In this document: positions 27,656 through 37,245 of the stretch, piece after piece
How positions within the stretch are numbered: position 1 is the stretch's first letter
Layout: the number at the start of each line of letters is the position of its first letter
DNA from: an uncultured Rhodospirillaceae bacterium
GTDB taxonomy: Bacteria > Pseudomonadota > Alphaproteobacteria > Rhodospirillales > Magnetospirillaceae
Direction of reading: 5' to 3'
Assembly: GCA_903901915.1 (NCBI GenBank)
Contig: CAIUSV010000077.1
Location: 1 to 64,000, forward strand
DNA length: 64,000 bases
Translations under genes and position numbers: made by a program
Notes under the pieces: model-generated
Told to the model about the DNA's origin: nothing
The model's input: only the letters and a program-made list of their open reading frames with translations
The model's database searches: none

Positions 27656-28396
27656 ATGCCGGTGGCGGTGGTGGTGGAGGTTCTTGCCGACAAGGAAGCG
27701 GTAAGCGGGCGAGGCGCGGCCATGGTCGCCGGACTGATCGGCGCCAAGCCGACGGCGGTGCTGGGGCTGGCGGCGGGTGCGACGCCACTCAAGCTCTATG
27801 CCGAGTTGGTCCACCGCCACGCCGACGGCCTGGATTTTTCGGACGTCACCGTCTTCGACCTGGACGAATACATCGGCCTGCCTCCCGGCCATGCCGCCGA
27901 GTTCGCCCGGGGACTGCACGAACAATTGATCGACCGGGTCAACCTTGCCCCCGGCCGCGTTCACCTGCTGGGCGGTGGCGGTGACGACGACCGATGCGTC
28001 GGCTACGAAGAGACCATCGCGGCGGCGGGCGGTATCGACCTCCAGATTCTCGGCATCGGCCTCAACGGCCATATCGCCTTCAACGAGCCCGGTTCCCCCC
28101 ATGACAGCCGAACCCGCCGGGTTCGCCTGACCGAAACCACCCGGGCCGCCAACCAGACCCGCTTTCCCCCCGGCCAGCGGGTGCCGGAAACCGCCGTCAC
28201 CATGGGAATCGGCACCATCCTGGGAGCGCGGCGCATCTTGCTTCTGGCCACCGGCGAGGACAAGGCCGACGCGGTGGCCAAGGCCCTCGACGGACCGGTG
28301 ACGGATGCCGTTCCCGCCTCCGCCCTGCAACGTCACCCCGACGCCGTCATCCTGCTCGACCGGGCGGCGGCGTCCCAATTGAGGACCCGAACATGA
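27656..28396 (+). CDS. nagB: glucosamine-6-phosphate deaminase
   Basis: Converts glucosamine 6-phosphate to fructose 6-phosphate and ammonia in amino-sugar breakdown. About 246 residues, slightly shorter than E. coli NagB. Family motifs: LGLAAGATPLKLY for phosphate binding, TVFDLDEYIGL with the catalytic Asp region, GIGLNGHIAFNEPGS with the catalytic His, and TMGIGTIL. Start is ambiguous: AAGGAG lies two bases before this ATG but eight bases before a GTG at 27662, which may be the real start; a GTG at 27653 is also in frame. Its stop overlaps the next start by four bases (ATGA). No nagA is nearby. Confidence 0.9.
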   Translation: MPVAVVVEVLADKEAVSGRGAAMVAGLIGAKPTAVLGLAAGATPLKLYAELVHRHADGLDFSDVTVFDLDEYIGLPPGHAAEFARGLHEQLIDRVNLAPGRVHLLGGGGDDDRCVGYEETIAAAGGIDLQILGIGLNGHIAFNEPGSPHDSRTRRVRLTETTRAANQTRFPPGQRVPETAVTMGIGTILGARRILLLATGEDKADAVAKALDGPVTDAVPASALQRHPDAVILLDRAAASQLRTRT

Positions 28397-30069
28397 CCGC
28401 CACCTCCCGCAGCGGCGGCGAGATTCTCGCCGATGCCCTGATCGGCCAAGGTACCGACATCGTCACCTGCGTACCGGGAGAAAGTTTTCTGCCGTTCCTC
28501 GATGCCGCCTGGGAACGCCGCAACCGCCTTCGGGTCCTGACGTTCCGCCACGAGGGTGGTGCCGCCTATGCCGCCGAGGCGCTGGGCAAGCTGACCGGGC
28601 GGCCGGGCGTCTGCTTTGTCACCCGCGCCCCCGGCGCCACCCAGGCCGCCGTCGGCATTCACACCGCCTTTCAGGATTCAACCCCCATGGTGCTGCTGGT
28701 CGGGCAGGTCGACCGGCCCAACCGCGGGCGCGAGGCGTTCCAGGAGGTGGATCTGGTCGCCATGTTCGCGCCGCTGGCCAAGCGGGTCGAAGAAGTCTTC
28801 GCCGCCGATCGCCTGCCCGAGGCGGTAGCGCGCGCCTTCGCCGCCGCGCAGGGCGGCCGCCCCGGACCGGTGGTGCTGATCCTGCCCGAGGATGTGCTGG
28901 CCGAGCGATGCGTGGCCGCCGATGTCGCCCGCCATCCCCCCGCCCTGCCCCACCCCGGCGCCTGCGCCCTGGACCGCATGGCAGCACTGCTGGCCGAGGC
29001 CCAACGCCCGCTGGCCATCGTCGGCGGCGGCGGCTGGACCGCCGAGGCGGCGGTGCGGTTTACCCGCTTCGCCGAGGCGTGGTCGCTGCCGGTGGCGGCG
29101 GCATTCCGCTGCCAGGACATCGTCGACAATGACTCCGCCTGCTATGCCGGTGAACTGGGCTATTCCATGGCCCCCAGCCTGGGGCGGCGACTGCGCGAGG
29201 CCGATCTTCTGCTGGCGGTGGGCTGCCGCCTCGGTGAAGTCGATACCGGCGGCTACACCCTGGTCGCCTCGCCCGAACCGGCCCAGCGGCTGATTCACGT
29301 CTTCCCCGACGCCGAGGAATTGGGCCGGGTCTATAGCCCCACCCTGGCCATCGCCGCCGCCATGCCCCCCTTCGCCACCGCCGCCGCCGGCCTCACGCCA
29401 CCCGCCGCCGCCGGTTGGACCGACTGGGCACGAGCGGTACGGGCCGATCATATCGCCAACCGCACCCCCGACCCCTGCCCCGGCAGCCTCGACATGGCCA
29501 AGGTGATGGCGGTGATCGAAGCGCGATTGCCCGACGACGCCATCGTCTGCACCGGTGCCGGCAACTACACCGGCTGGCCGCAACGCTTCCACCGTTTCCG
29601 CCACTATCGGACCCAACTGGCGCCGGCCAACGGCTCCATGGGCTACGGCCTGCCGGCGGCTCTGGCGGCCAAGGCGCTCCATCCCGATCGCACCGTCGTC
29701 GCCTTTGCCGGCGACGGCTGTTTTCTGATGACCGGGCAGGAACTGGCCACCGCGCGGCTGCATGATCTGGCGCCGGTGGTGATCGTGGTGGACAACGGCA
29801 TGTACGGCACCATCCGCATGCACCAGGAGGCCAACCATCCCGGCCGAACCATGGCCACCGATCTGGCCAACCCCGACTTCGCCGCCCTGGCCCGCGCCCA
29901 CGGTGCCTGGGCGATGACGGTGGAACGCACCGGGGAATTCGCCGCCGCCTTCGATGAGGCGCTTAAGGCGGGGCGCCTGGCGCTGCTGCATCTCCGCCTC
30001 GACCCCGAGGCCATCACCACCCGCACCACCCTCAGCGCCATTCGCGACAGGGCGTTGGCCGCAGACTAG
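28393..30069 (+). CDS. thiamine diphosphate-dependent enzyme, acetolactate-synthase-like
   Basis: A 558-residue ThDP enzyme with the three-domain order of the acetohydroxyacid synthase/benzoylformate decarboxylase superfamily. The catalytic Glu sits in RHEGGAAYAAEA (near residue 54). The central domain has GGGGWTAEAA. The ThDP/Mg motif is GDGCFLMTGQELATA with the metal Asn region DNGMYGTIRM. It is probably not IlvB itself: no ilvN follows and the ilv context is absent. Substrate unknown. It is translationally coupled to nagB by a four-base overlap, an unusual pairing. Confidence 0.85.
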   Translation: MTATSRSGGEILADALIGQGTDIVTCVPGESFLPFLDAAWERRNRLRVLTFRHEGGAAYAAEALGKLTGRPGVCFVTRAPGATQAAVGIHTAFQDSTPMVLLVGQVDRPNRGREAFQEVDLVAMFAPLAKRVEEVFAADRLPEAVARAFAAAQGGRPGPVVLILPEDVLAERCVAADVARHPPALPHPGACALDRMAALLAEAQRPLAIVGGGGWTAEAAVRFTRFAEAWSLPVAAAFRCQDIVDNDSACYAGELGYSMAPSLGRRLREADLLLAVGCRLGEVDTGGYTLVASPEPAQRLIHVFPDAEELGRVYSPTLAIAAAMPPFATAAAGLTPPAAAGWTDWARAVRADHIANRTPDPCPGSLDMAKVMAVIEARLPDDAIVCTGAGNYTGWPQRFHRFRHYRTQLAPANGSMGYGLPAALAAKALHPDRTVVAFAGDGCFLMTGQELATARLHDLAPVVIVVDNGMYGTIRMHQEANHPGRTMATDLANPDFAALARAHGAWAMTVERTGEFAAAFDEALKAGRLALLHLRLDPEAITTRTTLSAIRDRALAAD

Positions 30070-30155
30070 ATCGTTTGGTAAAGGCTGGCCGAATGCCATT
30101 GCGGCCACGAGGGGAATCAAGCACATTCGACCCTGCAACTAAAGTGGTCGCGACG

Positions 30156-30821
30156 ATGAATGAACTGTCTGTGCCGGAACGCGAACTCCCCGAACCGGGC
30201 GACGTTGAACCGAAGCTCGACAAACTGTCCCTTGCCGCCGGAGCCGTCGTTTTCCGCCAGGGTGAAGACGGTGATGCCGCCTATATCCTGGACAAGGGCA
30301 AGATCGTCATTTTCCAGCAGGTCGAAGGCCAGCGGGTCGAGCTGGATTCCATCAAGCCCGGCGAGATCTTTGGCGAAATGGCGGTGATCGACCGTAGCGA
30401 GCGCATGGCGACCGCGATCGCGGCCGTTGACAGCGTCGTCACCCGGGTACCCGAACCACTATTCGCCCGCCGCCTGAATGGCGCCGACAAATTCGTCCGC
30501 GCCCTGGTCAGTATGTTCATCAAGAACATCCGCAGCTCACACCGCATTTTCGTGCGGCGCCCACGCAGTTTTCGCGACAACATCAAGCTGATCAGGCATT
30601 TCTCCGTCAATCTCAAACGCTACGCCAACCTGATCGACGACCGGCCGCTGGCCGAGGAAATGTTGACCGTCCTCGCCCAGTTGGACAAATCCATCACCGA
30701 CCTTGCCCGTGTCGGACAGCGCGCCAATGACAAGCGTCACGATCATATCGTCGAGGACGGCGACGAAAGCTCCGTCGGAATGAAGGCGGTGATGGGAACC
30801 GAAGGCCGCCGGACCCTCTAG
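30156..30821 (+). CDS. cyclic-nucleotide-binding domain protein
   Basis: A 221-residue cytoplasmic protein. Residues 25-120 form a cNMP-binding beta roll: [21 protein letters not shown], then the phosphate-binding cassette [20 protein letters not shown] with the key Glu and Arg. The rest is helical and has no DNA-binding helix-turn-helix, so it is not a CRP/FNR transcription factor. It may be a regulatory or adaptor subunit that senses cAMP or cGMP. The last four bases overlap the 3' end of the opposing chemoreceptor gene. Longer upstream starts are possible but add a non-conserved tail. Confidence 0.85.
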   Translation: MNELSVPERELPEPGDVEPKLDKLSLAAGAVVFRQGEDGDAAYILDKGKIVIFQQVEGQRVELDSIKPGEIFGEMAVIDRSERMATAIAAVDSVVTRVPEPLFARRLNGADKFVRALVSMFIKNIRSSHRIFVRRPRSFRDNIKLIRHFSVNLKRYANLIDDRPLAEEMLTVLAQLDKSITDLARVGQRANDKRHDHIVEDGDESSVGMKAVMGTEGRRTL

Positions 30822-32212
30822 AACCGGCGGCGATCCCCCAGGTCGTTCAGACTCTTCATCACCCCCTTGGATGCCTCCGACACCATGGCGATTTCCGCCA
30901 AGGCACCCTCCAGGTCACCGGCCTTGAAGCGGCGGGCAGCCTCGATGCCATGCAGGTGAACCGCGCGGTGAGGTTCCTCCATCGCCTTAAAGGCCGGATG
31001 ATTGAGGATATCGGCGTCCTGTAGCGAACCGCACCATTTGCCGAGACGGCACTTGGTATGGTCGGCCAACTCATCGGGATTGAGAACCTCGCGCCCGACG
31101 ACCATATCGGCCAAACGCTTGCGCCACATCATATGGTCCGACTTGGCGACATGCAGGGTGAAATCGTCGATTTCCAGGCTGGCCATGCCGTTGAGGGTGG
31201 TGACGATGGCCTTGGAAGCGTGATCCATATTCTCGACCACGCCGCTGATGGACGCGACGTTGCGACCGGCCAGGGCGGCGATGGCGGTAACGCCATGGGA
31301 GACCTCGGCCGAGGCGGCAGTCTGCTGGCCGAGAATGCCGGCGACCTCGGCCATCTTGACCGACACCCCGTGGACCTGTCCGGCCAGCCGGCGCATGCCG
31401 TCGCTGGTGGCGGCAATGACAGCCTCACCTTTGCCCACCGCGTCGGCGCCTTGCTGCATGGTGCGCACGATTTCGCCCATCTCCCCCCGCAACGATTCGA
31501 TGCGGGTGCGAATGTCCTCGGTTGCCCTGGCGGTCTGGTTGGCGAGATGCTTGACCTCGCCGGCGACCACGGCGAAGCCCTTGCCCGCCTCTCCCGCCCG
31601 TGCCGCCTCGATGGTGGCGTTCAGCGCCAACAGGTTGGTCTGGGCGGCAATGTCCTCGATCTGATTGACGATGTCGCCGATCTTGACCGAAGCCTGCGCC
31701 AGGGAATCGACCTTGGCGGCGGCATCCTGTACCGCCTGGGCGATGGCGTGCATTGCCCCGATCGCTTGGTCGGCGGCCCCCTGGCTCTCGTCGGCGACCG
31801 CCTGGGCGGCCAGTGCCTCGCTGGCGGCGGCGTCGGAATTACGCGCGATCTCGCCGACGCTGGCCACCAGTTGCCCGGCGGCGGTAGCGATGGCCTGGCT
31901 GCGGCGATCGACCTCGTTGACGTCGCGCATCATGCCGGCGGCCTCGGTTACGGCCTCGTTGAGATCGACCGAGATATCGACGTCAAGCTTAAGGGTGGTC
32001 TTGGCCTCCGACCTCAGCCGGTCGGCCAGGGTCTTGATCTTGCGGGTCACGGTGCAATCGCCGTCCGGAATCGACTGGTACTTTCCGGCAATGACGAGTT
32101 CGATGGCGGCCTCGATCGCCGCCAGCCGATCCACGGATAGATCCTCGGACCGAAGAGAGTCGCTTGTCGCAACGATTTGCGCCGAATTACGGCCCCCGAA
32201 TAACCAGGACAT
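30818..32212 (-). CDS. soluble chemoreceptor with C-terminal CZB zinc-binding domain
   Basis: A 464-residue cytoplasmic receptor without membrane segments. Residues 20-180 are helical. The signalling tip ([20 protein letters not shown]) is near 205. The C-terminal CZB domain (about 355-455) shows its zinc ligands: His in [11 protein letters not shown], Cys in CRLGKWCGS, and two His in [21 protein letters not shown] receptors respond to zinc or to oxidants such as hypochlorous acid; which one applies here is not known. Its gene is convergent with the cNMP-binding gene with a four-base overlap. Confidence 0.92.
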   Translation of the reverse strand: MSWLFGGRNSAQIVATSDSLRSEDLSVDRLAAIEAAIELVIAGKYQSIPDGDCTVTRKIKTLADRLRSEAKTTLKLDVDISVDLNEAVTEAAGMMRDVNEVDRRSQAIATAAGQLVASVGEIARNSDAAASEALAAQAVADESQGAADQAIGAMHAIAQAVQDAAAKVDSLAQASVKIGDIVNQIEDIAAQTNLLALNATIEAARAGEAGKGFAVVAGEVKHLANQTARATEDIRTRIESLRGEMGEIVRTMQQGADAVGKGEAVIAATSDGMRRLAGQVHGVSVKMAEVAGILGQQTAASAEVSHGVTAIAALAGRNVASISGVVENMDHASKAIVTTLNGMASLEIDDFTLHVAKSDHMMWRKRLADMVVGREVLNPDELADHTKCRLGKWCGSLQDADILNHPAFKAMEEPHRAVHLHGIEAARRFKAGDLEGALAEIAMVSEASKGVMKSLNDLGDRRRF

Positions 32213-32408
32213 GCCTTCCCCCCCCTAGCCCCCTGCCCTAACACCGATCAAAGGCATGGGCAGCATCGCAATCTCGGGTCAATACCCGATATTAGCGGCA
32301 AAATAGATTAATGCATGGTTAATGGTTGAATCTGATAGACTAGACTAAATGAAAAGAGGAGCGCCGCTGCCGACGCTCCCCGTTCCGACCGCATGGCCAC
32401 TCTGGTGT

Positions 32409-34076
32409 CTATACCGCGCGGACGCCTCCCAGGAAGCGTTCGACCACACCTTTCAGTTCAACCGTATCACGCGACAGCGATTGGGCCGCCGACAGTACCT
32501 GCCGGGCGGCTTCGCCGGTTTCGCCGGCGGCGGCGGTCACGTCAACGATGGTGCTCGACACTTCCTGCGCCCCCGCCGCCGTCTGCTCGACGTTACGGGC
32601 GATCTCGGCGGTAGCGGCGGCCTGTTCCTCCACCGCCGCGGCAATGGCACCGGCGATTTCGTTGATTTCGTCGATACGCTTGACGATGCCGCCGATGGCG
32701 GCAACCGCGTCGCGGGTCGCGGTCTGCACCGCCCCGATCTGTGTACCGATTTCCTCGGTGGCCCGGCCGGTCTGGTTGGCGAGGTTCTTGACCTCGTTGG
32801 CGACCACGGCAAACCCCTTGCCGGCCTCCCCGGCCCGGGCGGCCTCGATGGTGGCGTTGAGCGCCAGCAGGTTGGTCTGGCTGGCAATATCGTTGATCAG
32901 GTTGACCACCTCGCCGATCCGGGCGGAACTGTCCGCCAACCCCTGAACGGTCTGGTTGGTGCGGACCGCTTCCTCCGCCGCCGCCCGTGAGGTCTGCGAC
33001 GACTGTTCGACCTGACGACCGATTTCGTCGATGGAAGACGACAGTTCCTCGGCGGCGCTGGCCACCGCCTGGGCGCTGGCCGATGCCTGCTCCGCCGCCG
33101 CCGCCACGGTGGCGGCACGCGCGTTGGTCTGATCGGCGGTGGACATCATCGCCTGGGCGGTGGACTCCAAGTGGGTGGCGGCGCTGGACACCTCCTTGAT
33201 GACGCCGGTGGCGCCGGAATCGAAGTCGGTGGTCAGGGTGTCCATCCGGCGGGCGCGTTCCTCGCGCTGGGCGACTCGCGCCTTGTCCGCCTCGCGCTGC
33301 CGGTCGGCCTCGATCAAACTGGCCCGCCAACGCTCCAATGCCTGCGACAGCGGACCGATTTCGTCGGCCCGATCGCCGCCGGAGACCGCCGAAGCCGTCT
33401 CGCCCCGGCCCAAACGCTCGACCGCGCCGATCATATCGCCCAGCGGCCGGGTAATGGAGCGGGCAATGACGAAAGCCAGGGCGATTCCCAGCACCAGACT
33501 GAAAAGGCCGACCACCAGGGTAATCACCACATCCTGGGCGGAATCGCGCAACGCCTCGGCCTCCATGGCCTTGGACCGATCGAGGTAGTCATTGGAAAGA
33601 GTACTGCCGGCCTGATCGAGATCGGCAAACAAAGCCGTCGCCACGGTGACCGCCGACTTGAACTCGGTACTGTCCAACCCCTTGTCCCGCAGCGCCCTGA
33701 TCCGCCCGACCTTTTCCTCGAAATCGCTGATCTTGCGCCCGAGTTCGGCGACCTTGGCCTTGCGTTCCGGATTCTTGGTGTTGTCCTCCAGATCCTTGAC
33801 CCGCTGATGCGCCTTGCCGAACGACTCCGCCGCCTTGGCGGCGTAGCCCTCGTCGCCGGTGGCGATGGCCACCCACATATGGCCGCGGGCGAACGCCATG
33901 TCCTTGAGTATCCGCTGGCTCAGCACGGACTGATCAAAAATTCTGACAATCTCCGATATCGCGGCCTCATTGGCATTTAATGCATAGGCGTTTATTCCAG
34001 ACAGAACCACCACCAATAGCAAAAGCGCACCGAACCCGGCGGCGAGACGGGCTGGTATTTTCATCCTGTCGAGCAT
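32409..34076 (-). CDS. transmembrane methyl-accepting chemotaxis protein
   Basis: A 555-residue receptor of standard layout. TM1 is at 10-32. The periplasmic four-helix-bundle-type sensor covers about 33-185 ([36 protein letters not shown]). TM2 lies near 187-207, then HAMP, and then a signalling domain with the tip [20 protein letters not shown] near 430. No pentapeptide tether (NWETF-type) is seen at the C-terminus, which ends [11 protein letters not shown] chose the ATG at 34076, preceded by a G-rich ribosome binding site, over longer starts that add an unrelated leader. The ligand is unknown. Confidence 0.93.
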   Translation of the reverse strand: MLDRMKIPARLAAGFGALLLLVVVLSGINAYALNANEAAISEIVRIFDQSVLSQRILKDMAFARGHMWVAIATGDEGYAAKAAESFGKAHQRVKDLEDNTKNPERKAKVAELGRKISDFEEKVGRIRALRDKGLDSTEFKSAVTVATALFADLDQAGSTLSNDYLDRSKAMEAEALRDSAQDVVITLVVGLFSLVLGIALAFVIARSITRPLGDMIGAVERLGRGETASAVSGGDRADEIGPLSQALERWRASLIEADRQREADKARVAQREERARRMDTLTTDFDSGATGVIKEVSSAATHLESTAQAMMSTADQTNARAATVAAAAEQASASAQAVASAAEELSSSIDEIGRQVEQSSQTSRAAAEEAVRTNQTVQGLADSSARIGEVVNLINDIASQTNLLALNATIEAARAGEAGKGFAVVANEVKNLANQTGRATEEIGTQIGAVQTATRDAVAAIGGIVKRIDEINEIAGAIAAAVEEQAAATAEIARNVEQTAAGAQEVSSTIVDVTAAAGETGEAARQVLSAAQSLSRDTVELKGVVERFLGGVRAV

Positions 34077-34160
34077 GGCTCGGTTCCCCCCCCAAAAAAC
34101 AACGTTCAAAGTATAGTCACATCCATCGGTGTTCAACCGGATTTGCCCCGAATAACCAGT

Positions 34161-34200
34161 CAGAATGAAACAGGCCCGCGGACTTGCATCCGCGGGCCTG
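34161..34200 (-). terminator. rho-independent terminator after serA
   Basis: On the minus strand, CAGGCCCGCGGA and TCCGCGGGCCTG form a 12-bp stem around a six-base loop, followed by TTTCATTCT. It begins 18 bases after the serA stop codon. Confidence 0.85.
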
Positions 34201-34217
34201 TCCCGATGGCGAGAAAC

Positions 34218-35795
34218 TCAGAACGACAATGCCTTGGCCTGAACCACCTGAGGCAGGGCGCGAACCTTTTCGATCAATTCAGCGGTCACCGGCTGATCCA
34301 CCTGGGTCAGCAGGATGGCGTCGCCGCCCGGCTCGGACCGGCCGAGGTGGAAGGTGGCGATGTTGACACCGTTCTGCCCCAGAACGGTACCCAGCGCACC
34401 GATGAAGCCCGGCTTGTCCTGGTTGGTGACATAAAGCATATAGGGGCCAAGCTCGGCCTCGATGGCGATCCCCTTGATCTCGACCAGACGCGGCTTGTCG
34501 CCGCCGAACAAGGTGCCGGCCACCGCACGCTCGCGCCGATCGGTGACCACGGTCAGGCGGATCAGGGTATGGTAGTCGCCCTCGTCCTCGGTCTTCAGCT
34601 CCGACACCTTGATGTTGCGTTCCTTGGCCACCACCGGGGCGTTGACCATGTTGACCGCCTCGTTCATCGGCTTGAGCAGTCCTTCGAGGACAATGGCGGT
34701 CAACGGCTTGGTGTTGAGGCCGGCAACGTGACCGCGATACTCGATCCGGACCTCGGAGATACCGGTCTCGGTCAGCTGGCCGGCGAAGCTGCCCAACTGG
34801 TTGGCCAGCGCCATATAGGGCCGAAGCTTGGGTGCATCCTCGGCCGAAACCGACGGGATGTTGAGCGCGTTGGTGACAGCGCCGGTCAGCAGGTAGTCGG
34901 CCATTTGCTCGGCGACCTGAAGGGCGACGTTCTCTTGCGCCTCCGAGGTGGAAGCCCCGAGATGGGGAGTGCACACCACCTTGTCGTTACCGAACAGAAT
35001 GCTTTCCTTCGCCGGCTCGACCTTGAAGACGTCGAGCGCGGCACCGGCGACATGGCCCGATTCGATGGCCGCCTTCAGGTCCTCTTCGACGACCAGACCG
35101 CCGCGGGCGCAGTTGATGATGCGCACGCCCTTCTTCATCCTGGCCATGGCCTTGGCGTCGATGATGTTGCGGGTGGCGTCGGTCAGCGGCGTATGCAGGG
35201 TGATGAAATCGGCGCGGGGAAACAAATCGTCGAGTTCGACCTTTTCGACGTTCAGTTCCTTGGCCCGCTCGACCGACAGGAATGGGTCATAGGCGATCAC
35301 GCGCATGCGCAGCCCTTGGGCGCGGTCGGCGACGATGGCGCCAATATTGCCGCAACCGATGATGCCCAGCACCTTGCCGGTCAGTTCGACCCCCATGAAC
35401 TTGGACTTTTCCCACTTGCCGGCATGGGTCGAGGCGTTGGCCTGGGGAATGTCGCGGGCCAGGGCGAACATCATGGCGATCGCGTGTTCAGCGGTGGTGA
35501 TGGAATTGCCGAACGGCGTGTTCATCACCACGATACCGCGCTGGGTGGCGGCGGGCACATCGACGTTATCGACGCCGATACCGGCGCGGCCAACCACCCG
35601 CAGCTTGCCGGCGACGGCGATCACGTCGGCGGTAACCTTGGTGTTGGACCGGATGGCCAGCCCATCGTAATTGCCGATGATGGCCTTCAACTCGTCGGGC
35701 GAAAGGCCGACCTTGACGTCGGTCTCGATGCCGCGATCCTTGAAGATCTGGACGGCGGCCGGGCTCAGCTTGTCGCTGATCAGAACCTTGGGCAT
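34218..35795 (-). CDS. serA: D-3-phosphoglycerate dehydrogenase
   Basis: Catalyses the first step of serine biosynthesis, oxidising 3-phosphoglycerate with NAD. It is the long form of 525 residues: the catalytic/NAD-binding core has GIIGCGNIGAIVADRAQGL, the Arg-Glu-His catalytic set falls in NCARGGLVVEE, VEPAKESILFG and CTPHLGASTSEAQENVA, an intervening ASB-like domain follows, and a C-terminal ACT domain (LYVTNQDKPGFIGALGTVLG) may give serine feedback. The ATG at 35795 has GGGGGAG seven bases upstream. It follows serC with a hairpin between and ends in a clear terminator. Confidence 0.97.
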   Translation of the reverse strand: MPKVLISDKLSPAAVQIFKDRGIETDVKVGLSPDELKAIIGNYDGLAIRSNTKVTADVIAVAGKLRVVGRAGIGVDNVDVPAATQRGIVVMNTPFGNSITTAEHAIAMMFALARDIPQANASTHAGKWEKSKFMGVELTGKVLGIIGCGNIGAIVADRAQGLRMRVIAYDPFLSVERAKELNVEKVELDDLFPRADFITLHTPLTDATRNIIDAKAMARMKKGVRIINCARGGLVVEEDLKAAIESGHVAGAALDVFKVEPAKESILFGNDKVVCTPHLGASTSEAQENVALQVAEQMADYLLTGAVTNALNIPSVSAEDAPKLRPYMALANQLGSFAGQLTETGISEVRIEYRGHVAGLNTKPLTAIVLEGLLKPMNEAVNMVNAPVVAKERNIKVSELKTEDEGDYHTLIRLTVVTDRRERAVAGTLFGGDKPRLVEIKGIAIEAELGPYMLYVTNQDKPGFIGALGTVLGQNGVNIATFHLGRSEPGGDAILLTQVDQPVTAELIEKVRALPQVVQAKALSF

Positions 35796-35819
35796 CACAT
35801 CACTCCCCCGATAGATTTC

Positions 35820-35848
35820 GGGCGCCGCTTCATGTGGAAGCGGCGCCC
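35820..35848 (-). terminator. strong hairpin between serC and serA
   Basis: GGGCGCCGCTTC and GAAGCGGCGCCC form a 12-bp stem with a five-base loop, 21 bases behind the serC stop and 25 bases ahead of serA. The following bases (GAAATCTATC) are not T-rich. It may partly terminate, stabilise the upstream mRNA, or set the ratio of the two enzymes. Confidence 0.55.
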
Positions 35849-35868
35849 GCGTTTGTATGTTGGTGAAA

Positions 35869-37047
35869 TCAGGCCGCCTTGGCCTCGAACTCGGCCTTGA
35901 CCTGGGCAAAGGCCCAATCGAGCCACGGCAGCAGTTTTTCGATGTCGGCGGTCTCGACGGTGGCACCGCCCCAGACCCGCAAGCCGGGAGGAGCATCGCG
36001 GTAGGCGCCGATGTCGTAGGCAACGCCCTCCTTATCGAGCAGCGAGACGATCTTCTTGGCCGCCGCCGCCTGATCGTCAGCCGACAGCTTGGCAAAGAAC
36101 GGCGCCTTGATGCCGATACAGATCGAGGTGCAGGACCGGACCTTGGCGTCGTCGGCAAGGTTGGTGGCCCAGGTGGATTTGTCCAGCCAGGACTGCACCG
36201 CCTTGAGATTGCCTTCCGAGCGCGCGATCAGCGCCTTGAGGCCGCCCACGGACTCGCTCCACTTCAGGGCGTCGATCTGGTCCTCGACCGCGATCATCGA
36301 GGGCGTGTTGATGGTCTCGCCCTTGAAAATGCCATCGATCAGCTTGCCACCCTTGGTCATGCGGAAGATCTTGGGCAGCGGCCACGCCGGCTTGTAGGTC
36401 TCCAGCCGCTGGACGGCGCGGGGGCTGAGCACCAGCATGCCGTGAGCGCCCTCGCCCCCCAGCACCTTCTGCCAAGACCACGTCACCACGTCGAGCTTGT
36501 CCCAAGGCATCGCCATGGCGAACACCGCCGAGGTGGCGTCGCAGATGGTCAGGCCCTGGCGGTCGGCCTTGATCCAGTCGCCGTTAGGGACCCGGACGCC
36601 GGCGGTGGTGCCGTTCCAGGTGAAGACCACGTCACGATCGCAATCGACCTGGGACAGATCGGGCAATTCGCCGTAACCGGCCTTGAAAACGCGGGTATCT
36701 TCGATCTTGAGCTGCTTGGTGATATCGGTCACCCAGCCCTCGCCGAAGCTTTCCCACGCCAGGGCGTCAATGCCCCGCGCACCGAGCAGAGACCACAGCG
36801 CCATCTCGACGGCACCGGTATCGGACGCCGGAACGATGCCGATACGGTAATCCGCGGGAATGCCCAACACCGCCCGAGTCCGGTCAATGACCTCCTCCAG
36901 GCGGGACTTGCCGATCTTGGCACGGTGGGACCTGCCCACCGGGGCGGCCTTCAGCGCATCCACCGTCCAACCAGGACGCTTGGCGCAGGGACCAGAAGAG
37001 AAATTGGGATTGGCCGGCTTGTTGGCAGGCTTCGGAAAATCAGTCAT
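35869..37047 (-). CDS. serC: phosphoserine aminotransferase
   Basis: A PLP enzyme of 392 residues that makes O-phosphoserine from 3-phosphohydroxypyruvate and glutamate, the second step of serine synthesis. The start is conserved ([15 protein letters not shown]). The cofactor lysine is in [17 protein letters not shown], with [15 protein letters not shown] and DATSAVFAM also fitting. The length and wording match the alphaproteobacterial SerC subgroup. GGGAGGG precedes the ATG by nine bases. It is followed by serA, so the two form a serine operon, probably controlled through the leader upstream. Confidence 0.96.
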   Translation of the reverse strand: MTDFPKPANKPANPNFSSGPCAKRPGWTVDALKAAPVGRSHRAKIGKSRLEEVIDRTRAVLGIPADYRIGIVPASDTGAVEMALWSLLGARGIDALAWESFGEGWVTDITKQLKIEDTRVFKAGYGELPDLSQVDCDRDVVFTWNGTTAGVRVPNGDWIKADRQGLTICDATSAVFAMAMPWDKLDVVTWSWQKVLGGEGAHGMLVLSPRAVQRLETYKPAWPLPKIFRMTKGGKLIDGIFKGETINTPSMIAVEDQIDALKWSESVGGLKALIARSEGNLKAVQSWLDKSTWATNLADDAKVRSCTSICIGIKAPFFAKLSADDQAAAAKKIVSLLDKEGVAYDIGAYRDAPPGLRVWGGATVETADIEKLLPWLDWAFAQVKAEFEAKAA

Positions 37048-37130
37048 AGGATGTAACCCTCCCTCGCAGAAGGGACGCGGCCCGTTGGGGGACCGTGGCC
37101 CGGGCGGAGTGTATGGGGGCGAAGGCGGAG
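37048..37130 (-). promoter_or_regulatory. possible serC leader RNA
   Basis: Alphaproteobacterial serC operons are known to carry a structured leader (serC RNA motif). Here the 5' region on the minus strand can fold: TCCC...GGGA closes over the ribosome binding site (CCCTTCTGCGAGGGAGGG), and CCCGGGCC and GGGCC can pair further upstream. I matched position and ability to fold, not the covariance model. Confidence 0.4.
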
Positions 37131-37245
37131 CCGTCAACGCGACATTTCGGCGGGCTTCAAGATTCCCCGATTTGCCGACACGCTGGCGTATTGACTCCCC
37201 CGCGCCGCCGCCCTATCGGTACTCCGGCAGCTTCGGGGGGCAGGA

